This document shows, one piece after another, positions 36,601 through 46,081 of a DNA stretch of 64,000 nt. The position numbers and the translations under genes were made by a program. Below the pieces are notes generated by a model. It was not told the DNA's origin. It saw only the letters and a program-made list of their open reading frames with translations, and searched no databases. The stretch's first letter is position 1. Each line of letters starts with the position of its first letter. Source of the DNA: Diploscapter coronatus (lineage: Eukaryota; Nematoda; Chromadorea; Rhabditida; Rhabditidae); the NCBI GenBank assembly GCA_964036155.1, contig OZ038423.1:33247249-33311248 (forward strand), written 5' to 3'.

Positions 36601-38267
36601 AGAGGATAAAATGCGAACTAGCAAATTTTTCCGACACTTTCAGAAGCTCAAATGTTTGATTTGCAACAATGACGTAAGTCATCAATTCAAAAACTTCATA
36701 CTTTATTCAAAATTATGCTGTTCCCGGAATCAGACAATTCCAGCAGCAAAGTTTTCGGTTGCCATCAACAAAATCGTTATAGGCACATTTGAATAAATAA
36801 GCAGTTGAAATGAGGCCAGCTGAAAAGACGGACAAAAAAGCCGAAGATTTTTCCCCTTGGGAGAATTTTTCGGGCGAGGCTCTTTCAGAGAAGAACACGC
36901 AACCCAAAAAGTGATTGGCAAAAAATCTGATAAACACAAAGCAGTGAGAAATTTGGCAAGAACAGACCTAGGGAGGACGTTCGTCAGAAACCCCTTGCGA
37001 CCTACCCCTATATATTTTCTTAAGAATTGTGTCTCTAATCAATCAGTAACGTAAACGTTCAAACTTGCGACCTACCCATGTTTTTCGCCTGACAAAAGTG
37101 TTCCCTAAGCCTGGGCAAAAATAATTATTTTACCTAATCATCGACAATTTCGACTAAAGTTTAGCAATTAATGTAGCAGATAAAGCCGTAAGATTAAAAA
37201 CTAGCCCAATGCTAAGACAAATGGCCAAACTCGAAAAATAAAGGATCTTAACGCGTAAACGATCACTTATCACGCGACCGGACATTTCGTCACTTCGTCA
37301 CGACGTCTCAAGCGCTAGCCGGAAATTCTGCCTATCAGCAAATTTATCATGCTCGAAATATTCCCGGAAAAAAGCAACTTCGAACTACAAGAAGGAGCGC
37401 ATACTTGAAACAAATAAGATGCACCTAACTATCTCTAAAAATCTTTCTCGATCTTATTTTTAATCGTATAGAAATTGTACGAAATCGATGAAACTATTCT
37501 CAAATAAGTAACAACGTTCGCACGGAAAGTTTCTTGAGAAGTTTGCGGCATTTTCACTATCGACTGAAATGGCAGAAGAAACTCACTTTTGTTCTTGAAT
37601 TCAAGTGACTTGCTGGCCGCTACAGCCCTGGGAAACATGCTGTTGACGAGAGGCATCCGGGAGAGTTGAGGGCAGAATGATTGAAATTAGGACCGAGAAC
37701 GGGCGAGACTAGAAGTGGAGTTGGTGTATCAGTTTTCTCGTGCCATCCGATCCCCGACTAGGATTCGATAGGTAAATATCCAAGTCTACTTTCTTCGACT
37801 ATTATTTTTCAAAGCAAAAATTCTCTAGAAAATTGGCTCTAAACCGGAAGATCTAGCGGAAGATTCGAGACCTTGGTTCACATATCATTTTAAAAATCGC
37901 ACAAACAACCAAAAAATCGCCTTTTTCGGAAGGTGAAATTGTCTAGCGAAAATATCCATTTCTTTCCGTGTTGTTGAAAGAAGCATCAAATAGATGATGA
38001 GAGAGATAAGGCTCTCAAATCCAGACTAAGTAGTCCAAGATCAAAATGGACGAAGGTCGCAGACTCGCATCAAATATATGGAAATTCGAGAAAAATGAGC
38101 TTGAGTATCTTCTCTGGTTACTAAATGGTCATGTCTGAACATGGAATGATGTCGGCATAAAATCACACCACATGTTTTGCATGATTTTTAGATGATAGTA
38201 CGTCAAACCAAAGTACAGAAAAATGCTTACCTTGTTCAGATCCGTCATCATTCCTATCTTTGACCAT
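33608..38267 (-). CDS. Four-helix membrane protein, TMEM272-like, with three candidate first exons
   Basis: Common exons: 35164-35102, 35059-34954, 34658-34438, 34205-34121, 33759-33608. Upstream exon 35791-35736 (YEMYNIHKQAQSEKK) can be preceded by a first exon at 38267-38231 (MVKDRNDDGSEQ) or 37656-37587 (MPLVNSMFPRAVAASKS), both ending in phase 1. A third first exon, 35299-35240 (MNAFYDYFDPPSKEF), joins 35164 directly in phase 0. Products are 239, 250 and 228 residues. The body has a Lys/Glu-rich cytosolic N-terminus and four hydrophobic helices: AVTSFLGGASGLLSLITASI, QLVIILIVYGIIQMFMAISF, ILFGLLVALAYAIFSIIAIF and, after an extracytosolic YTDAESAFYCPRP segment, VFYASIFIFILHIVLIV. It ends in CCCCK. 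The layout, and the Cys before helix 4, resemble TMEM272-like proteins of unknown function; this assignment is tentative. Confidence 0.72.
36960..37115. repeat. Dispersed repeat, copy 1 (TMEM272-like gene intron)
   Basis: GGGAGGACGTTCGTCAGAAA followed by CCCCTTGCGACCTACC, and later AAGTGTTCCCTAAGCCTGG, match 60970-61060 in the phosphatase gene in the same order. In this copy the CTTGCGACCTACCC word appears twice, which may reflect an insertion or partial duplication. Confidence 0.6.
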
Positions 38268-38802
38268 TTTCTTCTGTCGATTCGATGACAGTCCGCTCAA
38301 TTGGCGAGACTCGCGTAGACTTCGGGTTGCGAGGTGCCACAATTCGGCCGAACAGGGAATGCAATGAAATTCCCGCTTCAAGGGCAAGTGCCCGATCTCG
38401 AGATGAATAAATCAACTCGATGAAAGATTCGAGGAAGATGCCGACGCTTTTTATAGCCGCGAATTATCGCGTTAGACCTAGGCCGACTGCTAATGACAAC
38501 CAGATGCCGGCAAAAAAACAATGTGCCAGTTATGTAACCGAGAAATTTATTATCTTTCATACATGTTTTTACAAATTCTTTCAGAACAAAAGGACAAAAT
38601 AGCAATCATTCATAACAAACTTTAAATTACATGATAAAATTGTCTTATCAACGTCATCACATAAATTTTAGACGCTAGAATCATGCTTAAAATGTTTGAA
38701 TAGTGGGACATCTAAAATTTAGGCACAAATCTAATTCCTTAAAGTTAACATATTGCAACTTTCGTATGATTCGTTAATTCATCCTTGAGCTATCATATGT
38801 TT

Positions 38803-39829
38803 TCACTTTTTCTTCTCGACGCGTTTGACGTCATCAGTCGGATAAATACGGTGCACATCTGCCAAGCCAGATACTAAAGAAAAAATACTCATTTTCTTAA
38901 TGATCTTTGGAATTGAAAGTCATGATTTTTTCGAAACATTTTTCAAATAATTTACGAAACAGTTTTGATCAGGTTTACTAACTTGCATGTCATTTCAAAT
39001 GAAGGCCATCTCGGTTTAGGCAAGCACCACTCCTTCATTTCCGGTATGTCATATCGGCACTTGCATTCCCGAGTGCAGTGAGGTGCTCTGCAAGAAGGTG
39101 TGCATGGCTCGAGCGCTTCTAGCTAAAAAGTATTCTGGATTTTTCCATATCTTGGAGACTTACCCTCTGAATGATTTCTCCCGTGTACATTCTCCTGAGC
39201 ATGTTCTGGTTGATCTTCCGTGGCTGACTCCCGTCTTCCTCTTCGCTCTCTTCAGCAGAATGATGTCGGTGTTGTTTTGACCCACTAAATAAAGTTTTTT
39301 ATTAATTAATTTTTTATTATTTTTGATTGATGTATCAATCTGTGACGAATAAAAGATGTTCCAATGATGGCATCGATAAATTCACATGTCAATTCAGTTT
39401 CAGTTCGTTCTTACAAAATCACGAAATACCATTTTGATAGTGTAGAACAGTGATACAATTTGGAGGAATTAAATATTTTTGAAGGATACTGATGATGTTC
39501 ATTGATGCATGCTGCTCTGTAGTTGGGGCAGAATGCTCGAATTGTTTCGTAGTGCCGCGAAACTTTGGATAATTTTTCCGCTGTCCAAATTCCATGGCAA
39601 TAGTATTCGTAGTTCACATTAAAGGCTGCGCAATATTCACCTCTGTCGAGCTCGATCTGGATTTTTTTTTTCCAATTTTAGCTGCATTATATTTCTTTTT
39701 GGAGAAAAATTGAAACTCAATAAAGTATTTTCTTACCTTATCAGCTTCTGTATCTCCACAGTTTAAGTAAATTAGAAAAATAAGAGTCGAAATACGAAAT
39801 TTTAAACATCGTAGGAATAAATTCGACAT
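38803..39829 (-). CDS. Secreted Cys-rich nematode protein (about 186-195 aa)
   Basis: Exons: 39829-39737, 39656-39490, 39284-39164, then 39122-38987 and 38873-38803, or 39122-38983 and 38873-38834. The N-terminus has a basic stretch and hydrophobic core (STLIFLIYL) ending in CG, a likely signal peptide. Then come YCAAFNVNYEYYCHGIWT, FCPNYRAAC, a His/acidic linker, and CTPSCRAPHCTRECKCRYD. This combination recalls an uncharacterised nematode family of secreted proteins with FCPxY and CTPSC-PHC motifs; I do not know a function. The last junction is uncertain. A conventional GT donor gives a short tail (186 residues), whereas a GC donor with the strong GCAAGT consensus gives the tail SGLADVHRIYPTDDVKRVEK (195 residues). 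The second reads more like protein. Confidence 0.7.
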
Positions 39830-40862
39830 TCAAAACTGCTAAAAATCGTAGATCTTGGAGAAAATATAAGTAGCGGTGAAATCAGCCACTCGAATACACC
39901 CACGATGCACGATGAGAATACTGAAATGGAAGAGAAAATACGCGAAGAGAAGAAAAACGAAACGATATGACAAAAATGATAATGATAACCGCGAAAATCA
40001 AAGAGACATCAAGTGATGCGCCCTATAATTAGATAAACAGACATTTCCTATCATTCTCCCCACGTCTTCTGCAATTTTTAATGAACGAAGTTTCCGAGAT
40101 ATTTCACAGTGAGTACTCGAGAAAAATGAGAAATTATATCAAAGGACTTTGATCAATGTACGACGAACACGAAAAGAGGTCAAAATGCGCGAAATTTTGA
40201 AATTTGAGGTTGAGGCTCACGACAATTATTGCTGGTGAAAAATAGAAGAAAAGCGACGAAAAAGGAAATTCAAATTCAGAAAAGAGTCAGTTATGTTTCT
40301 GAAATGATAAACTGAAAGATGCATTGATAAAAAGTAAAATTTTCAAGATTTTTACGAAGATCAGGAGTGGAAAAAAAAAAAAAACGAAAAATCACACAAT
40401 TGCAACTCGGTTTTATTCATCTGTCGTTTTCTTTCGATTATATTTTTCAAAGATGAAAAAGTTGGCCTAAAATGATCTTTCTCGTCGTTGAAGATTCGGC
40501 CAAGTTTCAAAACTATTTTCAAAGCTAACTTTCCACTTTCATTACTTGGACATTTCAAAAACTCCTTATTTCTCGTTCCATGTTGATTCCATCTCTAGAA
40601 TACGTTTTTTCGTTATTTTTTCTGACAACTTATTTATTTTGATTTCAACATTCAGTTGAGATCAGGGTTGTGCGAAAATTTCTGGATGAAATAGTATTTT
40701 CTGTTCCACGCGCGCTAGGTTCTTTCCTCGTTTTCTCGCTCGCCTAGTTTTCGTTTTTAAAACAGAATGGAACGGAAATTAGGCGAGCGAGAAAAAGAGT
40801 GCACGTGGTACAGAGAAAGAGAGACTCTCTCATCCGGAAATTCCCGTTCAGCCCTGGTTAAG
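39830..40862. other. Intergenic region between divergent genes
   Basis: About 1 kb between the Cys-rich gene (minus) and the BTB-like gene (plus), expected to hold both promoters. Apart from a strong inverted repeat at 40732-40795 and an A-rich run near 40370 I see nothing specific. Confidence 0.5.
40732..40795. repeat. Inverted repeat just upstream of the BTB-like gene
   Basis: TTTCTCGCTCGCCTAGTTTT and AAATTAGGCGAGCGAGAAA are complementary over about 19 bases with a 25-base loop. An upstream in-frame ATG (40767) falls in the loop; the product it would add is Arg/Glu-rich hairpin translation, so I prefer the ATG at 40863 for the neighbouring gene. Confidence 0.7.
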
Positions 40863-43398
40863 ATGCTCTCGATTCGACCGGACAGTTTCTCAAGCTACCA
40901 GCCGTCGTCGCTGGGAGGACTGGGTCTGGAGACAGTCGACGCTCGTGTCACGATCAGCAGAAGCCACTACGACGACTTCGCGCAGCCAACTCCCTGGAGG
41001 AATTTCGAGCTAGTCGTTGGAGAGAAGAGTTTGTGAGTTACACAAAAATCAGGTTTCATGAGATAATTTTTTAGAAAATAACTGAAAACCCCTAAATTTT
41101 CGACATAATTGAAAAATTACATTTTTCCATAATTTTAAGAAAATCGACCGATTAGTTCAGCTTTTTCCGGGATTTGGAATAAAGTTAATGGCATTGTTCT
41201 AGGAAATTTCACGAGTCAAGACTCGAAAAACACAGGTTTTTCTCTTCTAAAAACTTTTCAAGGAAGAAATTATAAATAAAATTGGAGCGTTTTCAGTTTC
41301 GTGAACCCTGGGTGGCTGGCGGAATTGTCGTCCTTCTTCCAGGACTACTGCTTCTCTGCGGAGACGGCCGGCAACGCGCTCATTGTCGACGACATTGCCC
41401 CTACAGAAATGCTCGAGTTCCTCCGATGCATCTTTTTCTGTCCCACGAGGAAACCGCTCACTGGTTAGTTCGCGAAAAATTGAAGACAAAATTCAAAGAG
41501 GGCGAAGTTTCAAGAACCGTAACCGGAAAGAAATGATTTTAAAAAGTGAACCAGAATCAGAACTAAAGTTCATCAAAAATTCTCAGAATTTCACTTTACT
41601 CACTTTTGCAAATTTAAAAATTAAAACAAAAAAAAGTGCTTTCAAAGCGTGAATTTTGCTACTCCATTATCCCCGATATTGGTGTTGTCTCTTTCTCTAG
41701 GCAAAATGGTGTTGCGAAGTCTTCCCGTTGTTTCGCCATCTTTTCCTTCTCACTCTCCCCCCTCCACACTATTTTCATTAGCGTGCCGCGTCGCGCTCGC
41801 ATCATCCTTTTCACCATAGAAGAGGGTGCATTGTTCTCGGAGATAATTGAGAGTAGTTTCAACAACTGATCATTTCCTGTAGTGGCGAACATCGCTCTGG
41901 TGCTGCGCGTGTCAAGGAGGTTCGAGATGAAGCCCGTCCTGGCCAGATGCGAACTCTTCATCGCCAACTCCGCCAACACGCTCGATCGCAGAAAGCTTCT
42001 CCAGGTTATTTTCTATCATTGGAAAGAGTATACAGATGACTATTCTAAAATGAAAATCAGAAAGATATTTTTCAAGGAAATGATTACTGTATTCAAAAAG
42101 GGAAATTGAAATTTTTTTCTTGAAAACAATCGCTATTTAAAGACATCAAAATTCTGATAAAATTCTAATATTTGGAATTTTAATTGAAATACATGCATTT
42201 TATTTGCAAAATATCAGTTTGTTTGCAGATCACGACGGCCGTCTCGCAGTACGATCCCAACTCGTCCACTTTGTCGGTGCTCGTCGATCGAATTGCTGAA
42301 ATGAAGGTCCGCAAATTTAGCTCTTTTTTAACCAGTCATGAAATTGGCAAGTTTACGATGCTTAGTAGTTTAGCAATGCCTAAGATGATTAGGATACATA
42401 GAAATAGAATAGTTTTGAGGAGGACGAGCTGAATCCGACCCAGTTCTCGGAAATGCCCGGCGACGTGGTGGCCGAGGTCTATCGGCAGCGAATTCGCACC
42501 AGGGAGAAGAAACGCAAGGAATTTGGCTGCGTCATGTAAGTTTGTTTTCTTAGTTTATTCACAAATTTTAAAAGGGCGGCGTAGCGCAGTGGTTGTGTGT
42601 TACTGCCTGCAGCCTAGGGTCTCAAGTTCGGCCCCCGCCCTCACCCAAACCAAGGGGGTTAAGAAATGTTGGTAGTGGATCAAACCACGAAAAATTAGCC
42701 TAAATCCCTCGGCTGTTGTACACAACAACAGTCTGTCCTCGGGCCGGGCCACTAGTCCTGTGTGGCTAGGATAGGCCGACTGTCCCAATAAGAAGGCTGA
42801 GCTTCATTACGAGCTTGAGGGTAGCCGACCCCACCCAGTGGGAATAATAAGGCTAGGAAAAAAAAAAATTCACAAATTTTAAAAGCAATCTAAAATTTGT
42901 AATTTTTTCGGTAAAAATTGATGCCTCATTGTTGTACTCCCCGGATGGGGTGTCAGTCAGAACTCGTATTCGTACAAGTTTTTATTTAGTACAACGTCGG
43001 GAAAAGACAATTCAGAAGAATTGGAAGACCGACCGTCCTAGGGGAACACAGGAGGGTAGACTGACTATTAAGAGGAGAATGGTCAATCAATAATTGTTAA
43101 TGGTCAGGGAATAGAGATAACTACTAAAGAAGAGGGAGAAGAGTTGTAGATGGAATGAGCAGTGTCGTTAGGCGGCACTGCTAGGAGAGAGATTAGGGGG
43201 AAAGGTGAGAGATGATAGAAATAGTGAGTGGAATAGAGTGAGCCTCTAACACTCATAATTCTTAGTCCTAGTTGAAAATTCTAAGAGCAGTTGTATTTTA
43301 GCAAGAAAAGATAACCATAATAAAATTTTGAACATCGATTTTTCAGGAGCCTTTTGAACGGTCTGAGAAATCGCCTCGGCAGCGGCGACAAAGACTAA
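40863..43398 (+). CDS. BTB/POZ-like protein (234 aa)
   Basis: Exons: 40863-41032, 41297-41463, 41883-42004, 42229-42306, 42420-42535, 43347-43398; phases join to 234 residues. About residues 38-150 read as a divergent BTB/POZ fold: FELVVGEKSFFVNPGWLAEL, SFFQDYCF, ALIVDDIAPTEMLEFLRCIF and a helical ALVLRVSRRFEMKPVLARCE, which parallels the 'ANIALVLRLADRFQMK' segment of nematode BTB proteins. The C-terminal 60 residues are helical and basic (RIRTREKKRKEFG). Such proteins often act as CUL3 adaptors, but no MATH or other partner domain is visible, so substrate and role are unknown. Intron 5 (42536-43346) has been hit by both a SINE and an LTR element. Confidence 0.78.
42574..42867 (+). mobile_element. 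tRNA-derived SINE with 17-bp target-site duplication
   Basis: About 290 bp. The head GGGCGGCGTAGCGCAGTGGT resembles a tRNA 5' half with an A box (TAGCGCAGTGG); GTTCGGCCCC about 50 bases later is a B-box-like T arm, and CCGCCC can pair with the first bases as an acceptor stem. The tail ends in an A run (about 42858-42868). The insertion is flanked by the identical 17-bp repeat ATTCACAAATTTTAAAA at 42557-42573 and 42868-42884, the signature of L1/RTE-type target-primed insertion. An intact head, tail and duplication suggest it is recent. Confidence 0.9.
42930..43251. mobile_element. Solo LTR (322 bp) with 5-bp target-site duplication
   Basis: The sequence starts TGTTGTACTCC and ends CCTCTAACA, so it has TGTT...AACA ends. 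It is flanked on both sides by CTCAT (42925-42929 and 43252-43256), a 5-bp target duplication typical of Gypsy and BEL/Pao elements. No internal retroelement coding region or second LTR is present, so it is best read as a solo LTR left by recombination. Orientation is not determined. Confidence 0.8.
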
Positions 43399-44275
43399 TT
43401 GAGGCAAGCCGTCACGTCCACTTCAAATACAATTTCAAATCTCTAAATATCCGAATACTCGCTCGTTGATCATTTTGGTACGAGTATATTTTACGAGAAA
43501 TTCGAAATTTTAATTGAATGCCACTTCTTTACTTGAATGAAATGAACTCCTTTCAATATTTGGTTATTTTGAATTTCACAAAATAGACTCGAGCCTTCAT
43601 TTTAATTCGTTATTCAATTCAATTAATTAGGGAATCTTTCCAAGTATAAACATTTTTCTATCTGATTTTTCATTTTTCCTGTATCACATCCATTTTTTTC
43701 GTTTTTTAATCACTTTCAAGTGCTTTGTTCTTTTCTTTATTGATTTCCTAACGAACTAGAGAATTCAAAACATTATCAATTTTTTATTCATCCGTTTTAT
43801 CGTTATTTCAAGGTGCAAAGTAATGAATAAATAAGAGGTGTCGTTTTCTTGATGAGATTTGGTGAAATACAAAGTTTGAAACTTTCGAATATTTTAACAT
43901 TTTTAGTGTCTAATATGATTAGCCACTACTCCCTAGAGCATTGCAAATATCGATTAGGTCAAAAATGGGTTTAGGGCCATTGTTGATTGGTCTAGGAAAA
44001 TTAACGGATTTCTATAGGCCTTTAGAAATTCATGTAACATTTACTCTTTTTCTTTCAACCATTGCTCATCTTCTCATTTCTCATAGTTATTTTGTGAATT
44101 TTCAAAACTCGATTTCTTCGTCTTTCCCTTTTTCCGATGCTCCTTTCCACTCGTTGTTTATCCGTCACTTCGCAGTGATGGCGTGTAAATCTTCGAGCTC
44201 AAGTCTGCCAACATTTTTACGATTTTCGAATTCATTCCCGATTAATTCTCGAATTTGCAGGTTCGAATCGGAAAA
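43399..44275. other. Intergenic region upstream of the snu-23 operon
   Basis: About 880 bp of AT-rich sequence. AATAAATAA near 43825 could be a poly(A) signal for the BTB-like gene, and an acceptor GAATTTGCAG ends at 44260, 15 bases before the snu-23 ATG. The open frame 43941-44378 overlaps that start in another frame and has no family match. Confidence 0.5.
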
Positions 44276-45886
44276 ATGTCGTTCTACGAACAGAGCGGCT
44301 CGAATGCGTCCGGGACAGATCACAGAAGGAAGTGGAATGCGGTCAATTTTACGAAGATTCTTGAATGGGAAAATTTAGATTCGAAATAATTTTCTTTCAA
44401 AGTTTTTTTATTTTGAAAATTTAAAGAAAGTAATTCAAAATGTCAAACGGGAACAAAACACTTGAGGAGCATTAAAAGTTTTTTTTTCGAAACATTATTC
44501 TGAAACTTCCCGAAGAAAAAGGAAATTTTATTGGAGCGTTTTATCTGAAAATATCTTCTGAAATAAGCTTACGAAGATTCAAATAAAAAATGCAGGGTTC
44601 AGGCGGAATACACAGCTCGTGCTCAGCAGCGAATGCTGGATGAACGCGAAGCGGCCGAGAAGAAAAGCGGGAAGCGGAAGGATGACGAGCCCAAGGTCAA
44701 GAAGGAAATGCTCCAGGCCAGGGACTACAAGGTAACAGATTTTGGAAAAATATTTTCAGGGTTTAAAAAAATAACAAAATTGAAAATAATGAAAATCGCA
44801 GATTGACCTGGAGTCGAAGATCGGAAAACAGGTGGTGATCAACAAGACCACGCCCTCGGCCGAGTCGGGTGGTTTCTACTGCGACGTGTGCGATTGCGTC
44901 GTCAAAGACTCCATCAACTTCCTCGATCACATCAACGGCAAGAACCATCAGAGGTATAACCATTTCATTCTTTTTAAACAGACATAAGAAGGGCTTAATT
45001 AAATAAAAATCTTTGTGTGTCTCCCCTTAAGCTAAATATTCCGCTAGAATCCTGTTTCGTACCCTCTTATGCATCACTTTCCAAAAGGAATTCTTTCTTG
45101 CGTACCCTCTCGCCTGATTTTCCATTCTGCTTGAATCTGATTTTAAAATCTTAAATTTATAAGCAGTTTTGATCCAAATTTACCCTTTCCAGATTTTTGA
45201 CCATTTTTCTCGTTTTTGACATAGAAGAATAGTCGTATCTTTCACAAGTCTGTTCACGAATTCTTGAAGTTGTTCTTACTATTTTGGAAACATTTACAAA
45301 AGAATCTGATAAAATTCAAATCCTCTGACTTTTAAATATCAAAATTTAAATTCAGGAACATGGGAATGTCGATGAAAGTCAAGAAGAGCACGGTCGATGA
45401 TGTTCGCACGAGACTCGCCGAGAAGAGGATCGAGAGTAAGTCGCTTGAATTTCCAGATAACATTTCGTGAAATTTGCTATTTTATCTTTTAAAAGTTATT
45501 TTTGACGATTAAAATGGACATATATTGCAGAAATGCGCGAGAGGAAGGAGAAACAGTTGGAGGAGATGCTGGAAGAAGTCCACGAGGAGGAGATGAAAAT
45601 GCAGGACCACAAACGCGAGAAGAAACACGAGACCAGGAAACGCAAGAGAGAGGTAGGAATAATATTTCTTTAAATCATCAAATTCAAAATATTTAGTTCT
45701 TCAAATTTTAGTTTCTGCTAAAATACCATTTTTAATGAGAATTTACCTTTTAAAGAATAAATTTCTGCAACCTTTCAAAAATTGCAAATTTAGACAGTCG
45801 AAGAACCCACGGGTGACGATGACTTGGACCCCGAGCTGCGAGCGATGATGGGATTTTCCGGATTCGGAACCACCTCCAAGAAATAA
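44276..45886 (+). CDS. snu-23: U4/U6.U5 tri-snRNP zinc-finger protein, ZMAT2/SNU23 orthologue (213 aa)
   Basis: Spliceosomal protein of the tri-snRNP B complex, acting near the 5' splice site during activation in the nucleus. Exons: 44276-44341, 44603-44731, 44802-44953, 45356-45435, 45531-45652, 45794-45886, giving 213 residues against about 199 in human ZMAT2. Diagnostic blocks are HRRKWN near the start, [17 protein letters not shown], a U1C/matrin-type C2H2 finger ([20 protein letters not shown]; Cys92, Cys95, His108, His114), [15 protein letters not shown], a long charged helix, and the near-invariant C-terminus [13 protein letters not shown]. It lies 195 bp upstream of the OST3 gene on the same strand, so both probably form one operon. 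From memory, the C. elegans counterparts ZK686.4 and ZK686.3 are also neighbours. Confidence 0.95.
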
Positions 45887-46074
45887 ACTCTAGCTGTGAT
45901 GCTAAAATAGCAAATTGTTCGATCTCTCATCATGTATTCTGAATCTACATATTTCTTTGCTTTTAGAACATTAAATTTATTTTCCTTTCAAATCTATTTT
46001 TGAAGAGTTCATGGTTTGAACCATGTGATATCTTGGATTTTTATTTTTAGAATTTTTTAAATTGGTGATTTTCA

Positions 46075-46076
46075 GA
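46075..46076 (+). other. Candidate SL2-type trans-splice acceptor before the OST3 gene
   Basis: GGTGATTTTCAG ends at 46075, six bases before the ATG at 46082 and about 190 bp after the snu-23 stop codon. This spacing is typical of an internal operon junction in nematodes. Confidence 0.6.
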
Positions 46077-46081
46077 GTAAA

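Noticed and set aside
42574..42645. A functional tRNA gene
   Set aside because: It has A- and B-box-like words but no proper anticodon stem, and it is followed by a SINE body with A-tail and target duplication.
43941..44378. 145-residue plus-strand open frame
   Set aside because: It runs across the snu-23 start in a different frame; the snu-23 frame matches ZMAT2 and splices cleanly.
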